A stretch of 64,000 nucleotides of DNA from Lethocerus indicus (taxonomy: Eukaryota > Arthropoda > Insecta > Hemiptera > Belostomatidae): contig JACDQD010000006.1 of the NCBI GenBank assembly GCA_019843655.1, positions 8,114,034-8,178,033 of the forward strand, given 5' to 3'. A program made the translations under genes and the position numbers. The notes below the pieces were generated by a model. That model saw only the letters and a list, made by a program, of their open reading frames with translations. It did no database searches and was not told the origin of the DNA. Shown here piece after piece: positions 39,211-51,557 of the stretch (position 1 is the stretch's first letter; each line of letters opens with the position of its first letter).

Positions 39211-40870
39211 CTTGTTATTGTGTTTTCCGGGATGTGTTTGCCTTATCTAGGGTTGGGAGGGATTTTGTTAATCGGTAAAAGGGGGGAGGGTGATGTTATT
39301 TACCTAACTAAACTTCGTTGGGTGCACGTTCACCGCGACGCTAGCGCCCCCCTGAAGATGGCGCGGGGATGCACTCAACTGAAGTTCGTTGGGTGCACGA
39401 GTACCGCGACGCTAGCGCTCCACTGAAAATTTTTGAAGAAACAAAATTTTCGATTTTTCAACTTTCGTTTATAGGACAGGTGTATCTCAAATTGGAACTA
39501 CTGTGGACGGGATATAGGATAAAAAGGACCAAAATCACATCTATATAAGCTTAAAAAAGATTATTTAAACGAATATGAACGTTTTCTGCAGGAGTAAACA
39601 TTCGTTACACACATTTAAACGAAAAAATATCGAGCCGGCAAAACCAGGTCACCCAAGGCAGGATGAAAAGGAAATAATTCGATTAGGGGTTTGATTGTAA
39701 AGAACCGGTCGCCGGGCACTTTGAGGGCGAAACATTTGATGGTACCAACCGAATGGGACGGGGAAACGGATTTTTTAATTCGGATTAGAAGAATAGAAGT
39801 TGGCTAGGTGGGGTAACAAAAACAAGCTAGGCAGGGAGGTAGGGGTAGGACGCGGGTCTAGGAGTGGCGGGCGCAACAGGTGCTCGGCTATTTATTTCAT
39901 ATTTGCGCTGGGCCTCCGTTATGAATGGGGGAGGATGGCGGCACTATGAATATTTGAATGGGGCACCCGGCGAGGGCGGGGGACAGGTGGCTAAAAAGCG
40001 AGGCGGACATATGGGACTAGCCCCGGGGCTCGCCCCTGCAAAAAAAAGCCAAATCTCCCCCAACTAACCCCGGTTGCCATTTCACACTCGGTTAACGGCG
40101 TTCCGGCCCGAGAACAACCCCGCTGACAGCATCCACCGACAACTCTCACTGTCCCCTGTCGGTATTTTTCAAATTTCCGACACGAAATATTGGCCGGGAC
40201 AACTAGAGTCCTAATCACTTTATTGTTTGGCTATTGGGGTCGAGTGACACTCGGTCTAAATGCGATTGGGGTTCGGTGAAAATAAAGAAAAACGAAATTG
40301 AATTCACTATTTTTTACGTCGGGGGATTGCAATTTATAAGGTTATTATCGCTTTTGCGATATTCTGTCTCCACTCCCTGATTTGTTCAGTGGCAGGATAC
40401 ACCCGACACGTCACACTAATCTACTGATTGAATGCTACTGACCATGGATAGAAGCCGAAACCGGTCTAGTATAATACAAAGAGTGGGGACAGTAGACCCC
40501 AATAATGATATTAAAAATTTAACGTGAAGGCAATTTTATGTTTTTATTTGATTAGTTATGCAATACTGGGAATGATACAGAATAATACAAAATTGCAAAA
40601 AATATAATACTGAATTCTTCTGCAGACGGCTAAAATTTTATTTCATTAACCTATAAATATGTAATGTCCTATAACGGGTTTGGATGAATGTATGATATGG
40701 ATCTGGAATTATTTTATTAACGTCTATTGTACCTGTTTGATGTTTGGACGACCCACCTCAGAGTCCTGTCTCTTTCCCTGGCGTTGGCCTGGTTCCTCTG
40801 CTTGGTTCCCGGCTCTGGGCTCCTTCGCCTTCTGCTCTTCTCCATTGAATCCTTAGAGAGTTTTGGATTA
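36600..40870 (-). CDS. Tcf15/Scx-like: TCF15 (paraxis)/scleraxis-family bHLH transcription factor
   Basis: Three exons: 40870-40757, 37839-37709 and 36976-36600, with in-frame GT-AG introns. Exon one carries the basic region ([14 protein letters not shown], including the E-box-contacting Glu). Exon two carries the HLH ([20 protein letters not shown], then [20 protein letters not shown]), almost residue for residue the TCF15/SCX signature. Exon three has EQPCLR and [12 protein letters not shown], matching the family's C-terminal QPC and ICTFCLSNQRK blocks. Starting at the Met at 40845 gives 198 residues, bHLH about 16-69. A good acceptor (TATTTTCAG, ending at 40871) suggests an earlier exon and a longer N-terminus. 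After HRKL the frame runs on into a Pro/Thr-rich tail to a stop at 36600; a GTGAGG donor at 36884 would instead splice that tail out. The family binds E-boxes with E-proteins and acts in mesoderm, tendon or muscle patterning. Confidence 0.88.
37952..38170 (+). mobile_element. Diverged member of the foldback family (locus 4), in the bHLH intron 2
   Basis: GATGGC, AAAAA, GCCGAAACC, AGTCTAG and a following GTCTA-GCTT-TAGAC hairpin lie at about 38017-38052. An inverted partner, GGTTTCGGCTTCACGGC, lies near 38147-38163. Outside the core it does not align with loci 3 and 5, so it is a distant relative or a separate family with the same core. Confidence 0.45.
38711..38724. repeat. Short (GATA)n tract
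   Basis: GATAGATAGATAGATAG in the intron of the bHLH gene. Confidence 0.8.
38956..39426 (-). mobile_element. Foldback-family element with internal (TA)n/(GT)n and two 71-bp satellite units (locus 5)
   Basis: Begins GTTTAGAATAACTGTTTTGTG and GTCTGCGAGG, then follows the 29-kb left arm block by block: CTGTCTCCTGTCACTGGTTT, GGTCTTTTATTAGACCGG, CATCTTCAGTAGTGGTG, ATGTTTTTTGGGCATC and CACTTGTACTGTGGTGGTTG. It continues with (TA)n at 39172-39198, (GT)n, and TCTTGTTATTGTGTTTTCCG. It ends in two units of the same 71-bp minisatellite as at 14.8 kb (39306-39425). The core on the minus strand (39045-39079) has CTGAAGA, a weak stem and GAAACCGGTC. It is inserted in the intron between the bHLH basic-region and HLH exons, and carries no coding potential. 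Confidence 0.75.
40352..40490 (+). mobile_element. Small foldback-family copy (locus 6), in the bHLH intron 2
   Basis: CTGTCTCCACTCCCTGATTTGT on the left is partly inverted as ACAAAGAGTGGGGACAG on the right. The core at 40432-40472 has ATGCTA, CTGACCA, GG-loop-CC, GAAACCGGTC and TAGTAT; the two flanks pair over six bases including one G-T. CTGACCA departs from the CTGANGA consensus. Confidence 0.55.
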
Positions 40871-41924
40871 CTGAAAATATCATCATAAGAAATATTTATT
40901 TCTTTGAAAATACGAATAACGGCAATAATCACTCTTAAAATGTTGTAGGAAAAGAAAAATCTGCTATATGTCACAAAAATATGACTTACTCTAATTGGAG
41001 TGAATATGAAAAACGGGGTACAATTAAAAGCCTAGAATCAGGGACAATCGTAAAGAAATACAACAAAATTAAATTATAATGTTTATAACATTTTCGAAAT
41101 GTTATATATTTGTTCTACATTCCCTTATCAGAAGAAGGCGCGGTTTTATGACATAAAATAACAAAAAACTAAAAATAAAATTGTAGAATTACAAGCGGGG
41201 ATCGCGCTAACAATCCCCGATTTAATAATTGTCTCGATAACGAAAAAGGAAGTAATAGTATTAGGAATTTATGTGTATTTCCACCGTACTTTTCTTGTTC
41301 TCTGGACCAATTCAAAAAGCGTTCCGCTAGATAACGCTCTAGGTTTTGTCAAAATTTAGAAGATATCTTCTCTCCGAAAACAACAACCTCCGAGGGTTAT
41401 GAAATCATCACATTGTTGTCTCGAGAACGTAAATGGGTGAGACAATATCTGCCCGAATTTTCTGAATGCGGAACCAAATTATATTCTACCGTAATCTTAT
41501 TTAATCGTACGCAGTTTTGGTTCATTATTTCTCTTCAATTTGGTATGCAAACAAGGAAATACAAATGCGCCCAATAAATCACACGAAATTATTCCATCTT
41601 TATTATTATTTACTGCAGATACGCATCGCAATTTTATGAAAATAAATATATTCCATTAGTTACTTGCGCTTAACGAAGCAATGTGTTGACAATACCTGCT
41701 GTTCAATCGGAAAAGCGAAGGATAGTGGTTTTAATGTAGCCAGCAATGCCCTTTCTTAAATCTGGCCCGTCTAAAATACGAGTATATGCTCATGTCGCCG
41801 AGGATTAATGGAATATATCGCACGTGGAACGGAGGACTGCATTCATGACGGCTAAGTAGGTAACCTTATTAGAAAACTGGAATATAAATGCGGCCGCTAA
41901 GGCGCCTCGGACCTCTCTCGACAG
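40871..41924. other. Interval upstream of the bHLH basic-region exon
   Basis: Sequence directly upstream of the 40870 splice acceptor, expected to be intron or 5' region of the bHLH gene. I see no convincing N-terminal exon. Confidence 0.5.
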
Positions 41925-41995
41925 ATTCATACCTGTCATACCCTGTCCACTCTTTGACAGGTTTCGACACCGACGCCATTTGCAGGGTACTCGAA
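41925..41995 (-). mobile_element. Fragment resembling the foldback-family core (locus 7)
   Basis: On the minus strand: CTGCAAATGGCG, then GTGTC, GAAACCTGTC, AAAGAGTGG and ACAGGG. AAAGAGTGG and ACAG also follow the core in locus 6, so this is probably a degraded copy of that subtype. A CCTGTCA/TGACAGG inverted repeat frames part of it. Confidence 0.4.
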
Positions 41996-44900
41996 AATGT
42001 AAAAAGACGGTTGTTCGATTGAGAGTTGAAAGTAAGCCGTTACAAGTGCGGAATACCGAAAATCTGTTGAATAACCGCCGAATCCTAATTTCGAAAGCGA
42101 AAGCGTTATTTAAATAAGCAAGGAAGTGTGTCCCCGATTGAAAAAATTATGCATCACGAGTGGCGAAACTGAAAAAAATTGATTGAAATATTAAGTAACA
42201 AAATTACCGGACGGTCACAAGTGGACGCTGATGCTGGGTGTTCGGTGTCACAGAAACTACTAATTGTGACGTGCTCATAGAAGGGGGGGAGGGCGGGTCA
42301 GAGAGGGATTTGGGTGCGTGTGCGTGTGTGTGTACATATGTGTGTGTATGTACGTGTGAGTATATATGTGTGTGTAGGGCTCGCGCTAACTCGCACGCAA
42401 CCGGCCGCGGCCTCATTTGTCACTGACGGTAGGCCACTCCTCTTATGTGACTCCCACTAATGTGTCAGCCAAGTCCCTACGGTCAGTCCCGAACGGCCCC
42501 CCCCCGCAAGGCCCGCACCCAATGTGTTCCGTCTGTTCTGGAAAACAACCCAGTCGGAACACTTCTGAGGGCCGGCCTGTTTCCAGTGCGGTGTAGAAGT
42601 CACAACACGTGGCCCCGGAGAGGGAGAGACCCATTCGTCAACCTGTTCCGGACCCCGCGTCAACGAAAACATATTTCGGCTAAATATTCATTCCCGAACG
42701 GTTGCACCGAACCCGACCTTATAGATTCGCGAAATAGTAGCCGACTCTTGAAAATGTCTAACTTATAAAAATATTGAAAGTAAATGGCGGTTACATTCCA
42801 CAAGTACCGTGTTAAACAAATGTAGGCGTTTCGTCGCAGTGAAATTTTTAAGCGGTATTCTGTCGCGGCGTTATTTTCGCAAAACAGCTCACGAACATTG
42901 GGTTCTATTTATAAAGGGAAGAATCTGAAGTCCGCTTCTACTCTGCACTTGCACTTGTTAGTTTTATCAGCTGCATTTTGAAGCCGGTAAATAAAATTTT
43001 ACTGACAAGTAAAATGCTACAGTAATTTATTTAAACTGGTAATGTCAGCAATAACTGTTTAATTAAAGTAGCTTATATAAACTGATATTCATAATCTCTG
43101 AAAGTAATCGTTTGAAACATGGACCGAACAAACGACTGTTTGTAAGACAGTTTCTAATGTGGCCTCTACAACTGCTCTTAGGAGCGTCAACGCACGCAAT
43201 ATAACTTCAGAATCGAACATATACAGATAAAATAAAAAAGTGTTTCATTATGTTACTGTAAAAATTATTTTTTTGTGTAATCTGATCGAGGTACGTCTTG
43301 TACGTAAAAATTGTACCTTACGATGTCTACATATTTTATATCTAAGGAACCGCATATATGATCGTAGAATTATTACATGATAAAAATTATGTTAATTGTA
43401 ACTAAAATACAATTATGTTGAGATTAAAAAAAAGATTATTTTAACTTGGTATAAAGGACGGGAGTTGGCGTAACCCTCTCGTGATCCGGATCGTCGATCA
43501 GACATTTTCGGTCTGACAAAACCACGGCTTGACTGATGACGAATTTCAATTCCCCGGACTATGGGAATGCGTTCAACTATGATGTTTTTTTTTTATCCAT
43601 TATTCATGCATCGCCCCGGTGCATCGGCACCAATGAGGTTTTGACCTTTCCGCTCCCAACTGAGGACGAAAACTGTCAAACGCCCGTTAGCCTTCTAGTG
43701 TGTGGTGTTTTTTTTCGCTTCTGAAATATGCAGCGGCACTGACATTTTTAGTGTTGAAGTATATTCTAAATAAAATATTTCCCACACGTACGAAAGTTAG
43801 ATACATGGTCTTTAAACAAGGCACCGAGGGACATACTGGACAATTTTATTGCGAAATAAAATAAATGTTGTTTGCTCCCCAGCAATTTACATGATCACAT
43901 AGTACTTTTTCTTAGACCAACGCGAATTTGTATGTAATTGTTGTCTTACACTGTTTGGTCTTAACTGTAATTATCAAGTAAGGAATGCTACTGGAATAAA
44001 TCGAAAACATGATGACTTATTTCATAAACAATATTAGAAGTGCATTATTATACCCTTATCTTAGCTGATTATAACTCCAAGAGAAAAGCGATGGCAAGCC
44101 TCGAGTTGCTATAATATATCGGAAAGGCAGGTTGGTATTCCAGCGGATATTGAATTTTATTTAACGATTCAACCCTCGGGTTATACTAATTTCCCTACAA
44201 GTAAAGGTCTTTTTAAGAATATTACCATATATGCTGAAGGTCGTTATCAAGATAAGTGTTGACGATAATAATGTGATGTGTGTACATTACCTTTTAATCA
44301 ATTTAAGACGTTATAATCTAGAATTAGTAAGCCAGTTGCTTGCAATATTTTAACTATTAAAAAGTCCGTTGATGCAAACCAAAAGCGCGGGTTCAATTAA
44401 AAAATGTCCGATTTCAATTGCGGTTTTGAACCGCACTTTAAGTGCGTGTTTTGTGAGCTAAAAATAAAAACAGCAGCCTCTTAGCTCAGAGTTCCCTAAA
44501 CATTACGCTATTTCCGCAGTCCGGATATTTTTCTCTCATTTTCTCAAAGATCTTTCTGTGACACTGAACAGAGGGGGTTCGATCTTTAATTTCGAAACAA
44601 TCCCTTTTGTCGGCTAAGTTTATTTCTAGAACGCCTTTTGAATATATTTCTGAATGGGGCCGGGGCCCGGCACGGGCAGGGGGCGGGCTCGCCCGTTATT
44701 ACGCCGGGGTGACTGTACCGCGCCCCTGTCCCCTGGAGTTTATGAATGAAAGCTTCATTCTGTACGTAGGTAATGGCGCATGCATGAACAACTCTCATTT
44801 GGTTAAAAGCTTCCCGCCAGGGAAACGTCGACGGTGGCCGGGGGATGTGGAGAGGAAGAGTGGCGGGCGGTGGGGGTGGGAGGATACCGGAGCGACAATT

Positions 44901-47370
44901 AAATGGTGTAAAAGGCGCGAGTTTAAAAATTAAGAGCAGGCATTTCATAGATGATGAAAAATATCTGATGGGTTTTCCGCTGACGTCATCCTCCTAAATG
45001 CTAATATCGGAAAGGCTAAACGGAACATTCGAGATACTTCCTCGCTCTAGTTTATTTAATAAGAAGTACAAAATCCGAAAGAAAATGAAAAGGTTTCGGA
45101 GCACAACTGCTATCAATCATCGGCTCCGGATTTCACCATTGAGATGTAATATTCCGCGCGCGAATGCTAATTAGATATCAGTTCATACATCAGGCACATT
45201 CTCTTCATCCTTGGGATTTGATTATACAGTGGACCCGACTGATGAATTTATTCATTTTTGTATATCACCTTTTTAAACCGACGTTTCCTGTATCTGGAAA
45301 TAAAGTAGAAAAAGTTGGATATTCTGGAGACGTTGTAAATAAACATTAAGAGAAGGAGAGTAGATAATTGACAGCATTGAACTGCATTAAAATTTCAGAA
45401 TTATAACGTAATCAATGTTTGTTTTAATTATGTTATGACGTCTTCACTTTTCGTGTTTATACCTACTATAGGTATATAGTATAAACATAGGCAAAATCTT
45501 AAATTTCTATCCTGAAGTAATATTTGCGTCTTTAAATATTTGCATTCCAAATTGACATTTGAGCTCCTTAAATTTTATAGTACATATAAATTGATGATGC
45601 CCATATGTATATTATTCGTATGTAAAATAAAATATTATTAAGAAACAGTGGAGCTGTTATTATAGGTTTTAAACCAGTTTATAACTGCAAGACTAATGTA
45701 TTGAGTTCGATTGGCTGGGAGGGAATAAGGGAGGAAGGATATTATTCAGTGGGTGATTGAGGCTGCTGTCAGTTGTTAGGCCGTATCTGCAAGTTAGATA
45801 TTCAGCTGGGGATTCAAATTTAAACATCTCACCTGTTACGTTACCGTGAACCGTGCGGGGCTTCCACTACATCCACATGCCGCACACCATTAGAACACTG
45901 TTCTTCCAAAGTGTTCAAATTGTGATTTTATACAATAATTAAGGACTAGACACTATATCGTTGCGGAATATTTCTCAATGCAAATACGAGTTATTAAACA
46001 GCATTAGGCAAAAATAGTGATGGTATTTATATTGGCTTTACACCTGCACACAGGTCTCCTCTCAAAGTCCGATTAAAGCAGAATACGCTCACCAAAAGGA
46101 ATTACGAACATTTTAATTACAAATAATATAAACACAAGAGAAGAGTGCTTAGAGATTTAGGTTCACTAAATTTTCAATGTAACCTAGATTTGGAGGCTTC
46201 TTCTAAATCTAAACTTTGAGGCATTTAGAAGCCCTTTTAAGCGAATAATTCACAAAAGCATTGTCACCATACGTAATTTTGAAATTGCTCCATTCAATCG
46301 GGTGAGACGAGTACGAAAAGAAATTAGAAATGAGACGAATGTTTGAGAGAAATTTAAATGTCAAAGGATGATTCCCCCGTTGGCGGAGTATGGTGCTATT
46401 GCACTGATTTCACGGGCGATTCTACCAACAATGAAATTAAAAAATAAATGCCTAAAATGATTGTTAATTATAGCCACTTTACACAAATCATAGAAATGTA
46501 TTTCAATGAAAGATCCAGTTTGTGAGTTTAGCTAATTTCATCCAGTAAGTATCATTTAAAATCACGAAGTTTAAATGTGACGCGTAAATAGATCGCAAAA
46601 AATGAACTCAGATTATATTTGTCTGTGAGAAATATATCAAATAGTTACAATATCTATAAAAAAGCTATAACATTTTCAATTAGCAAAAATATTGATTTCC
46701 TATTAGCTTTAGGGTGGCTGTATAATTGAATGACTTAATTCGCTATCTTTCAATCGTAATGAAATGTAGTTTGCCGGCTCTCGATGACCTATAATAGGTA
46801 AGTTACTACCGGTCGGCTTTAAACGCCAGCTGTTGTTAACAAGTTTGCTAAGAAAATTATCAATTCGCCGATTATAAAATCTGGAGCGGGTACCCCGAGC
46901 CGAACGAAGGCTGAGTTTTAGCAAGCAGTCGCACCAGCGGTAGTCGCCTCTCTCCTAATTGTTAGAGGATAAGACAGATGGCGTGCTAATAGCCTCTCGG
47001 ACCGGCCTCACCTCGTAACACGCACCTCCGCCTCTTTCATCTCAACCTTTTCTGCCCTACCGCAAAAAGTTGTCACAGTACCATTAACAACAGCCTTGGA
47101 GCTAATAGTAGCAGTTTTCCTTATATACCTACAAAATATTTCATTTAAAATATACACGCGGCGTCTCCAAACGTCACTTACACCTGCTCCTTAAAACGAC
47201 CGACTTTCGTATACTTCGGTATTGGAACATTTCTGAAGGCATATTAAATCACCGAATGTGTCATACGTTTACTTAATAACATTCGACACATTATAATAAT
47301 GCGGTACAAGTATTCTTAATGCGCATATGGTGTAAATAGTCTACTCTGATTTTACATAGTGCTTGTTATA
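41996..47370. other. Gene-free interval
   Basis: No recognisable coding exon. Contents include a GT-rich tract near 42313-42376, short hairpins at 44419-44445 and a G-rich patch around 44650-44880. Overlapping open frames on both strands in the GC-rich patch show no domain. Confidence 0.5.
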
Positions 47371-47570
47371 TTAGGTGTACCCAAAAGACAATTTGATAAG
47401 ATGTATTTTGGTCTTGAGGAGTTCTTCAAGAGGGGAATCGAAAATTTGCCGGAAAAGTGGCAGAGAGTTGTTGATAATATTGGTGAATATATAGTAGATT
47501 AATAATTAAAGTTTCTTTTTTAGCAAAATAAAATGAATTCAAAATGTTGATTACTTTTGGGTACCCCTAA
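47371..47570. mobile_element. Internally deleted mariner-type element (200 bp) with intact ends
   Basis: Left end TTAGGTGTACCCAAAAG and right end CTTTTGGGTACCCCTAA are 17-bp terminal inverted repeats with one mismatch. The element is flanked by TA on both sides (47369-47370 and 47571-47572), the target duplication of Tc1/mariner elements. What remains inside is the transposase C-terminus and the 3' non-coding stretch. Most of the transposase gene, including the helix-turn-helix and the catalytic DDD region, is deleted, so movement would require a transposase supplied elsewhere. Confidence 0.88.
47401..47502 (+). pseudogene. Remnant of mariner transposase C-terminus
   Basis: An open stretch of 33 codons ending in TAA reads MYFGLEEFFKRG, then IENLPEKWQRVVDNIG and EYIVD. 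It matches the conserved end of mariner transposases (FF..GI..L..RWQ.CV...G.Y). No frameshift within this piece suggests a fairly recent deletion. It lacks the catalytic domain and is not a functional gene. Confidence 0.8.
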
Positions 47571-50500
47571 TAAATCGAGTATATATCGACTGATTGATGC
47601 AGTAATCTATATACGTGGTATCGAATAGTCCGCGCGAATGATAAAAGTGCGTTTTTTTAAATTCAAAAAATGATATCTCATCTTTATTTCAACGCACTAA
47701 CGAAAAAGAAACCCGAGCCGAAGTAAATTCTCAATCAAAATGAAAAAGGTTCTGGAATAGTCGTTTGAGCCTGACGCTCTCCCCGGAGGGGGGAACCAGA
47801 AATACTACTTATTTTAAGTGAACTCGCGTGTATATATTTTGTAATTTTTCAGCGTCACTTTAATTTTGTGTTTCCCATACGGTATTGGCGTTGGGGGAAA
47901 AAAATATATTTTTGTAGCTATATTAATGCGTGTTGAAAATTGAACTCAGTGTCGGAATTGCGCGTTTTCATCGCTCAATTTAAACAGAATTCAGAATTCG
48001 CATTCTCTCATGATAATTGGTTATCATTATTTATTGGTTATCATTTTCGCTCAGAAAATACAACGTAGTTTATGTTTTAAAATATTTAAGATATAAGTAA
48101 AAATAATAAGCAAAAAATCAATTAGAGTAAATCATAACTTTTAACGGTAAAAGAACGTTTTAGTTAAAATCGTATATACCGTAAATGTGAACGATTTTCA
48201 TGTATTTATTATTTTCAGACTGATAACCTCCATTAATATGACAGTGTTTTTAAAAAATATAGTCCCATGCGTTATCAGCATGAGTTATATTACGCAAGTG
48301 ATTAAAAGTGGGTAAAAATAATGTCTTTCCAAAAATCGTTCAACGCTTTTAGATTTCAAAAAACAAATGGAAAAATAACAAATGAAACATCCGTCCCGTT
48401 TCTCCTAAATATAAAACGCCATCTTAAGAATTTTTAAGTGGTGAATATTTAACCACGTGCGGACCTATATCCTATATGTCTAATATATTATTTACTAATA
48501 AATGAGATAGAGACGCTTAATTACAAAATGAAGTGTTTTTAGAAAATTTGATTACGCATATAAAATAATTAATTGTATAATTAATTCCTGCTATACTTAA
48601 GTTGTATCCCCAAAGCCGGCTGAAATTAATTTAAAATAACCCTGCAACTTAATATGGCTCTTATAAAACATAATTTAATATTAATATTTAATATTAAAAG
48701 AATACTTTCTGCTACCAAAATTATTAAAATTAGAATTGACTTTTAACGGTAGTGCCCATGAAACCAGAATAATTATTGAATGGGGCTTTAATTACAAGAA
48801 ATATCATTATAAGAGAATAAACCGTAGAATAGTAAGGGGACCTTTGAATTTCAATTAGTACATCTCATAATTGAGAGGATTGTACAGCTTAACAATATTG
48901 GTGCGCACATATCTACGGGAGAATATTTAAAAAATAAACGCCTTAAATTAATTGAGATCTCAAAAGCGCATCTTGAGCTCGCCAAAGTAGCTTCGGCTAG
49001 GAAACAATTCGTCGTTTACTTGATGTAAAACCGTTGGCAATTACGCTATGTTGAAAATAACTCGTGGAATAGAAGATGATTTGAGAGACCGCCTAGTTGA
49101 TCTAGGCATGGGAAATTAGCCGGTGAAACACTGTTGAGGAATGCCTCGCTCTCCGCGCCGCCCCCCAACATCTGACTAACCGTTCCGCATAATCTGTTTA
49201 TAAGGCAGTTTCGCGGAAGCTAACTCTCCGGTGTCGGCCTATTCTAGAGTTTCGCACACTCGTAACTCGATACCCCTATATCCCCTTCATTTTTTCCCCC
49301 GCCCCTCCATCGCCTCTTGAAACATTGAGCCGGCCGACGTCGTTACATCTCGGCCAAGATTATTTGTCTGACCGAGCCTTCGGACGGCTTTATCGAAAAT
49401 GAACGGGCGCTTAGAAGCAAAATCGTACATGTAATTAGCAATTCCAACAACACTTTGTTTTATGAATTTCACGTAAACGAACAGCGGTGCGATTTTCTGC
49501 CTCTGCTAGTCATACTGAGCCGTATTAATTCATAATATAGTGAAGGTCCAACTAAAAACCGTAATAGAAATACAACTTCACAATTAATTAAATAACTAAT
49601 AACTATTGCATTCGAGTCATTGGGTATCAGTCTCCTTCTAAGTAAGAACAAATAAAGACAAATGTAGATTTTTTCGAATGCACATGAAAAATGTTTCGTT
49701 TTACATAATACCGTCATAATATCGGCTGTCCAATAATTTTATATGTACCGATTTTTTTTAACACTGTTTTCAGTTTTATTCTCAACCATTCACTTGCAAC
49801 ACGGTAATACCGAAGGATTGTTACAGGAATTTACGGATAGATATTATTTGTAGCTCTATCAACTAGTTTTAACTAGTACTACCCGCTAAGAAGAGTCAGA
49901 AAGAGCCAGTTCAAAGGAAGGAGGCGGGGAAAAGATTCAAGAGAAAAACGGTGCTCTTACAATTTTAAACTCTTCTGGATGTAACAACCACCAAAAACAA
50001 ATTCATTAATCGGTCTGGACTGCAATTACTCCGTTTTTTGGATTGGCTTGAACATTGTTAAGTTAGTAATATCGAAACTCATGCAGTTTTTTTTAAGGCC
50101 CACCAACATTTAGATATGAAAGCTCGCCACTTTATTTCGCGTAATTGGAATAAAAAATATTAAACCGCTGCTAATTAGGAACGTGTAAAATTTTAATGAG
50201 ATATTATATTGTTGCCCACGGTCTTATTACTCCTACTATCGTGATGTAAATTCAGTCCTTTCAAATTATGCAGGTACCTTAAAAATAACCATCTCCCGTA
50301 TACGGCCTCACTTGGGTTTTGTCCGGCAGTAAAACGACAACATAAAATTAGAGTTATGCAAGCGGTGCGCTAATTCTTATTGCTGAGTCAAAGATTCTTT
50401 TTTAATTAACTCTCATTACGTATAAAGAAATGTGCACGGAGTTACTTTCCGGCTAAGGTGAGATTGGCCAATTTGGAATGTCATCGACGCGGAGTCAAAG

Positions 50501-51508
50501 ATATAGCTGCCGTTAATAATAAAGGAGGTCGTGAACCGACATCAGGCCGCTACTGATTTGAATTCAACTCTGTATTTGAGAGGACACAAATTTATTTTCC
50601 ATTACAATCGGCGATTTTAATTCTCTAACTTTACCTAAGTTGAAACGAAAATGACGTGATCTAATATTAGGGCCAATTTGGCGTTTTTTCAAACATTCAA
50701 TTATCACGATACCGAAATCTATTTTAATTCCCCATTACCAAGATAGCGGTCAATGCAACACCGCGGTAACGATCCTCAAATACAAAGGGGGAGCTTTCAA
50801 TAAACCACTCGGTCCCAGTATTGTTATTCTTAAATAGCGTATCCGTTGACTGAAATACATTCAGGAAGTTTTTTGATTTCTGTTTAAAATATTTTTGTTA
50901 AAAGATCGGAAGAATTTCGGTAACAATCCACGTTGTTCAACTCGGTTTGGTTGTTAAACTTGCACTTAAACAATTATCCTCATTTGTCTCAGGTTGACTA
51001 GGTCGGGAAAGAAGATAGCTATATATTCATTCCTCAGGAGTGGAATCGCAGACAGGTAAAACGCCTTTGGGTCGGGCTGTCCGGTTGGGGCCTGCGTTGG
51101 CATTAGCCTTAGCCTTGCCAAGTCGGCGGTGGCAAGAGTTACGTCCTTTTGTACCTGGCTTCCAAACCGTGACCGTTCAAGCAACATTCTAATGGGGAAG
51201 GTTGCCCTTTTCGGCAGACTCGAAGGAACGTTTTTGAGATGCGCGGAGAATTAGAAATTTATGCGACAGATCGGTTAGAGGTTCGGTCCCTGCTTGAAAG
51301 GCTGACAATTATGATATAGTTTCATTGAAAATGATGATACTTTCGTGGGTTTGGAGTCTTAAGTGTTCCATTTATACCAAGTAGAAATGCTTGGGTTATC
51401 GAAGAGAAAATATATCAACCAGTACATATGGGGTATGGCCAAAGAGGCGTATTCAAGGATCACGTATTACATCTTCAGTGATCAGACCGATTGATGTTGT
51501 TGACCGAA

Positions 51509-51511
<3 letters not shown>
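47571..51511. other. Gene-free interval
   Basis: Unique, AT-rich sequence with no recognisable exon, repeat array or transposon. Confidence 0.5.

Positions 51512-51555
<44 letters not shown>
51512..51555. repeat. (TA)n microsatellite
   Basis: About 22 AT units in otherwise unremarkable sequence. Confidence 0.95.

Positions 51556-51557
<2 letters not shown>

Noticed and set aside
44586..44948. 120-codon minus-strand and 108-codon plus-strand frames over the same bases
   Set aside because: Mutually overlapping frames in a GC-rich patch. Neither has a recognisable domain.
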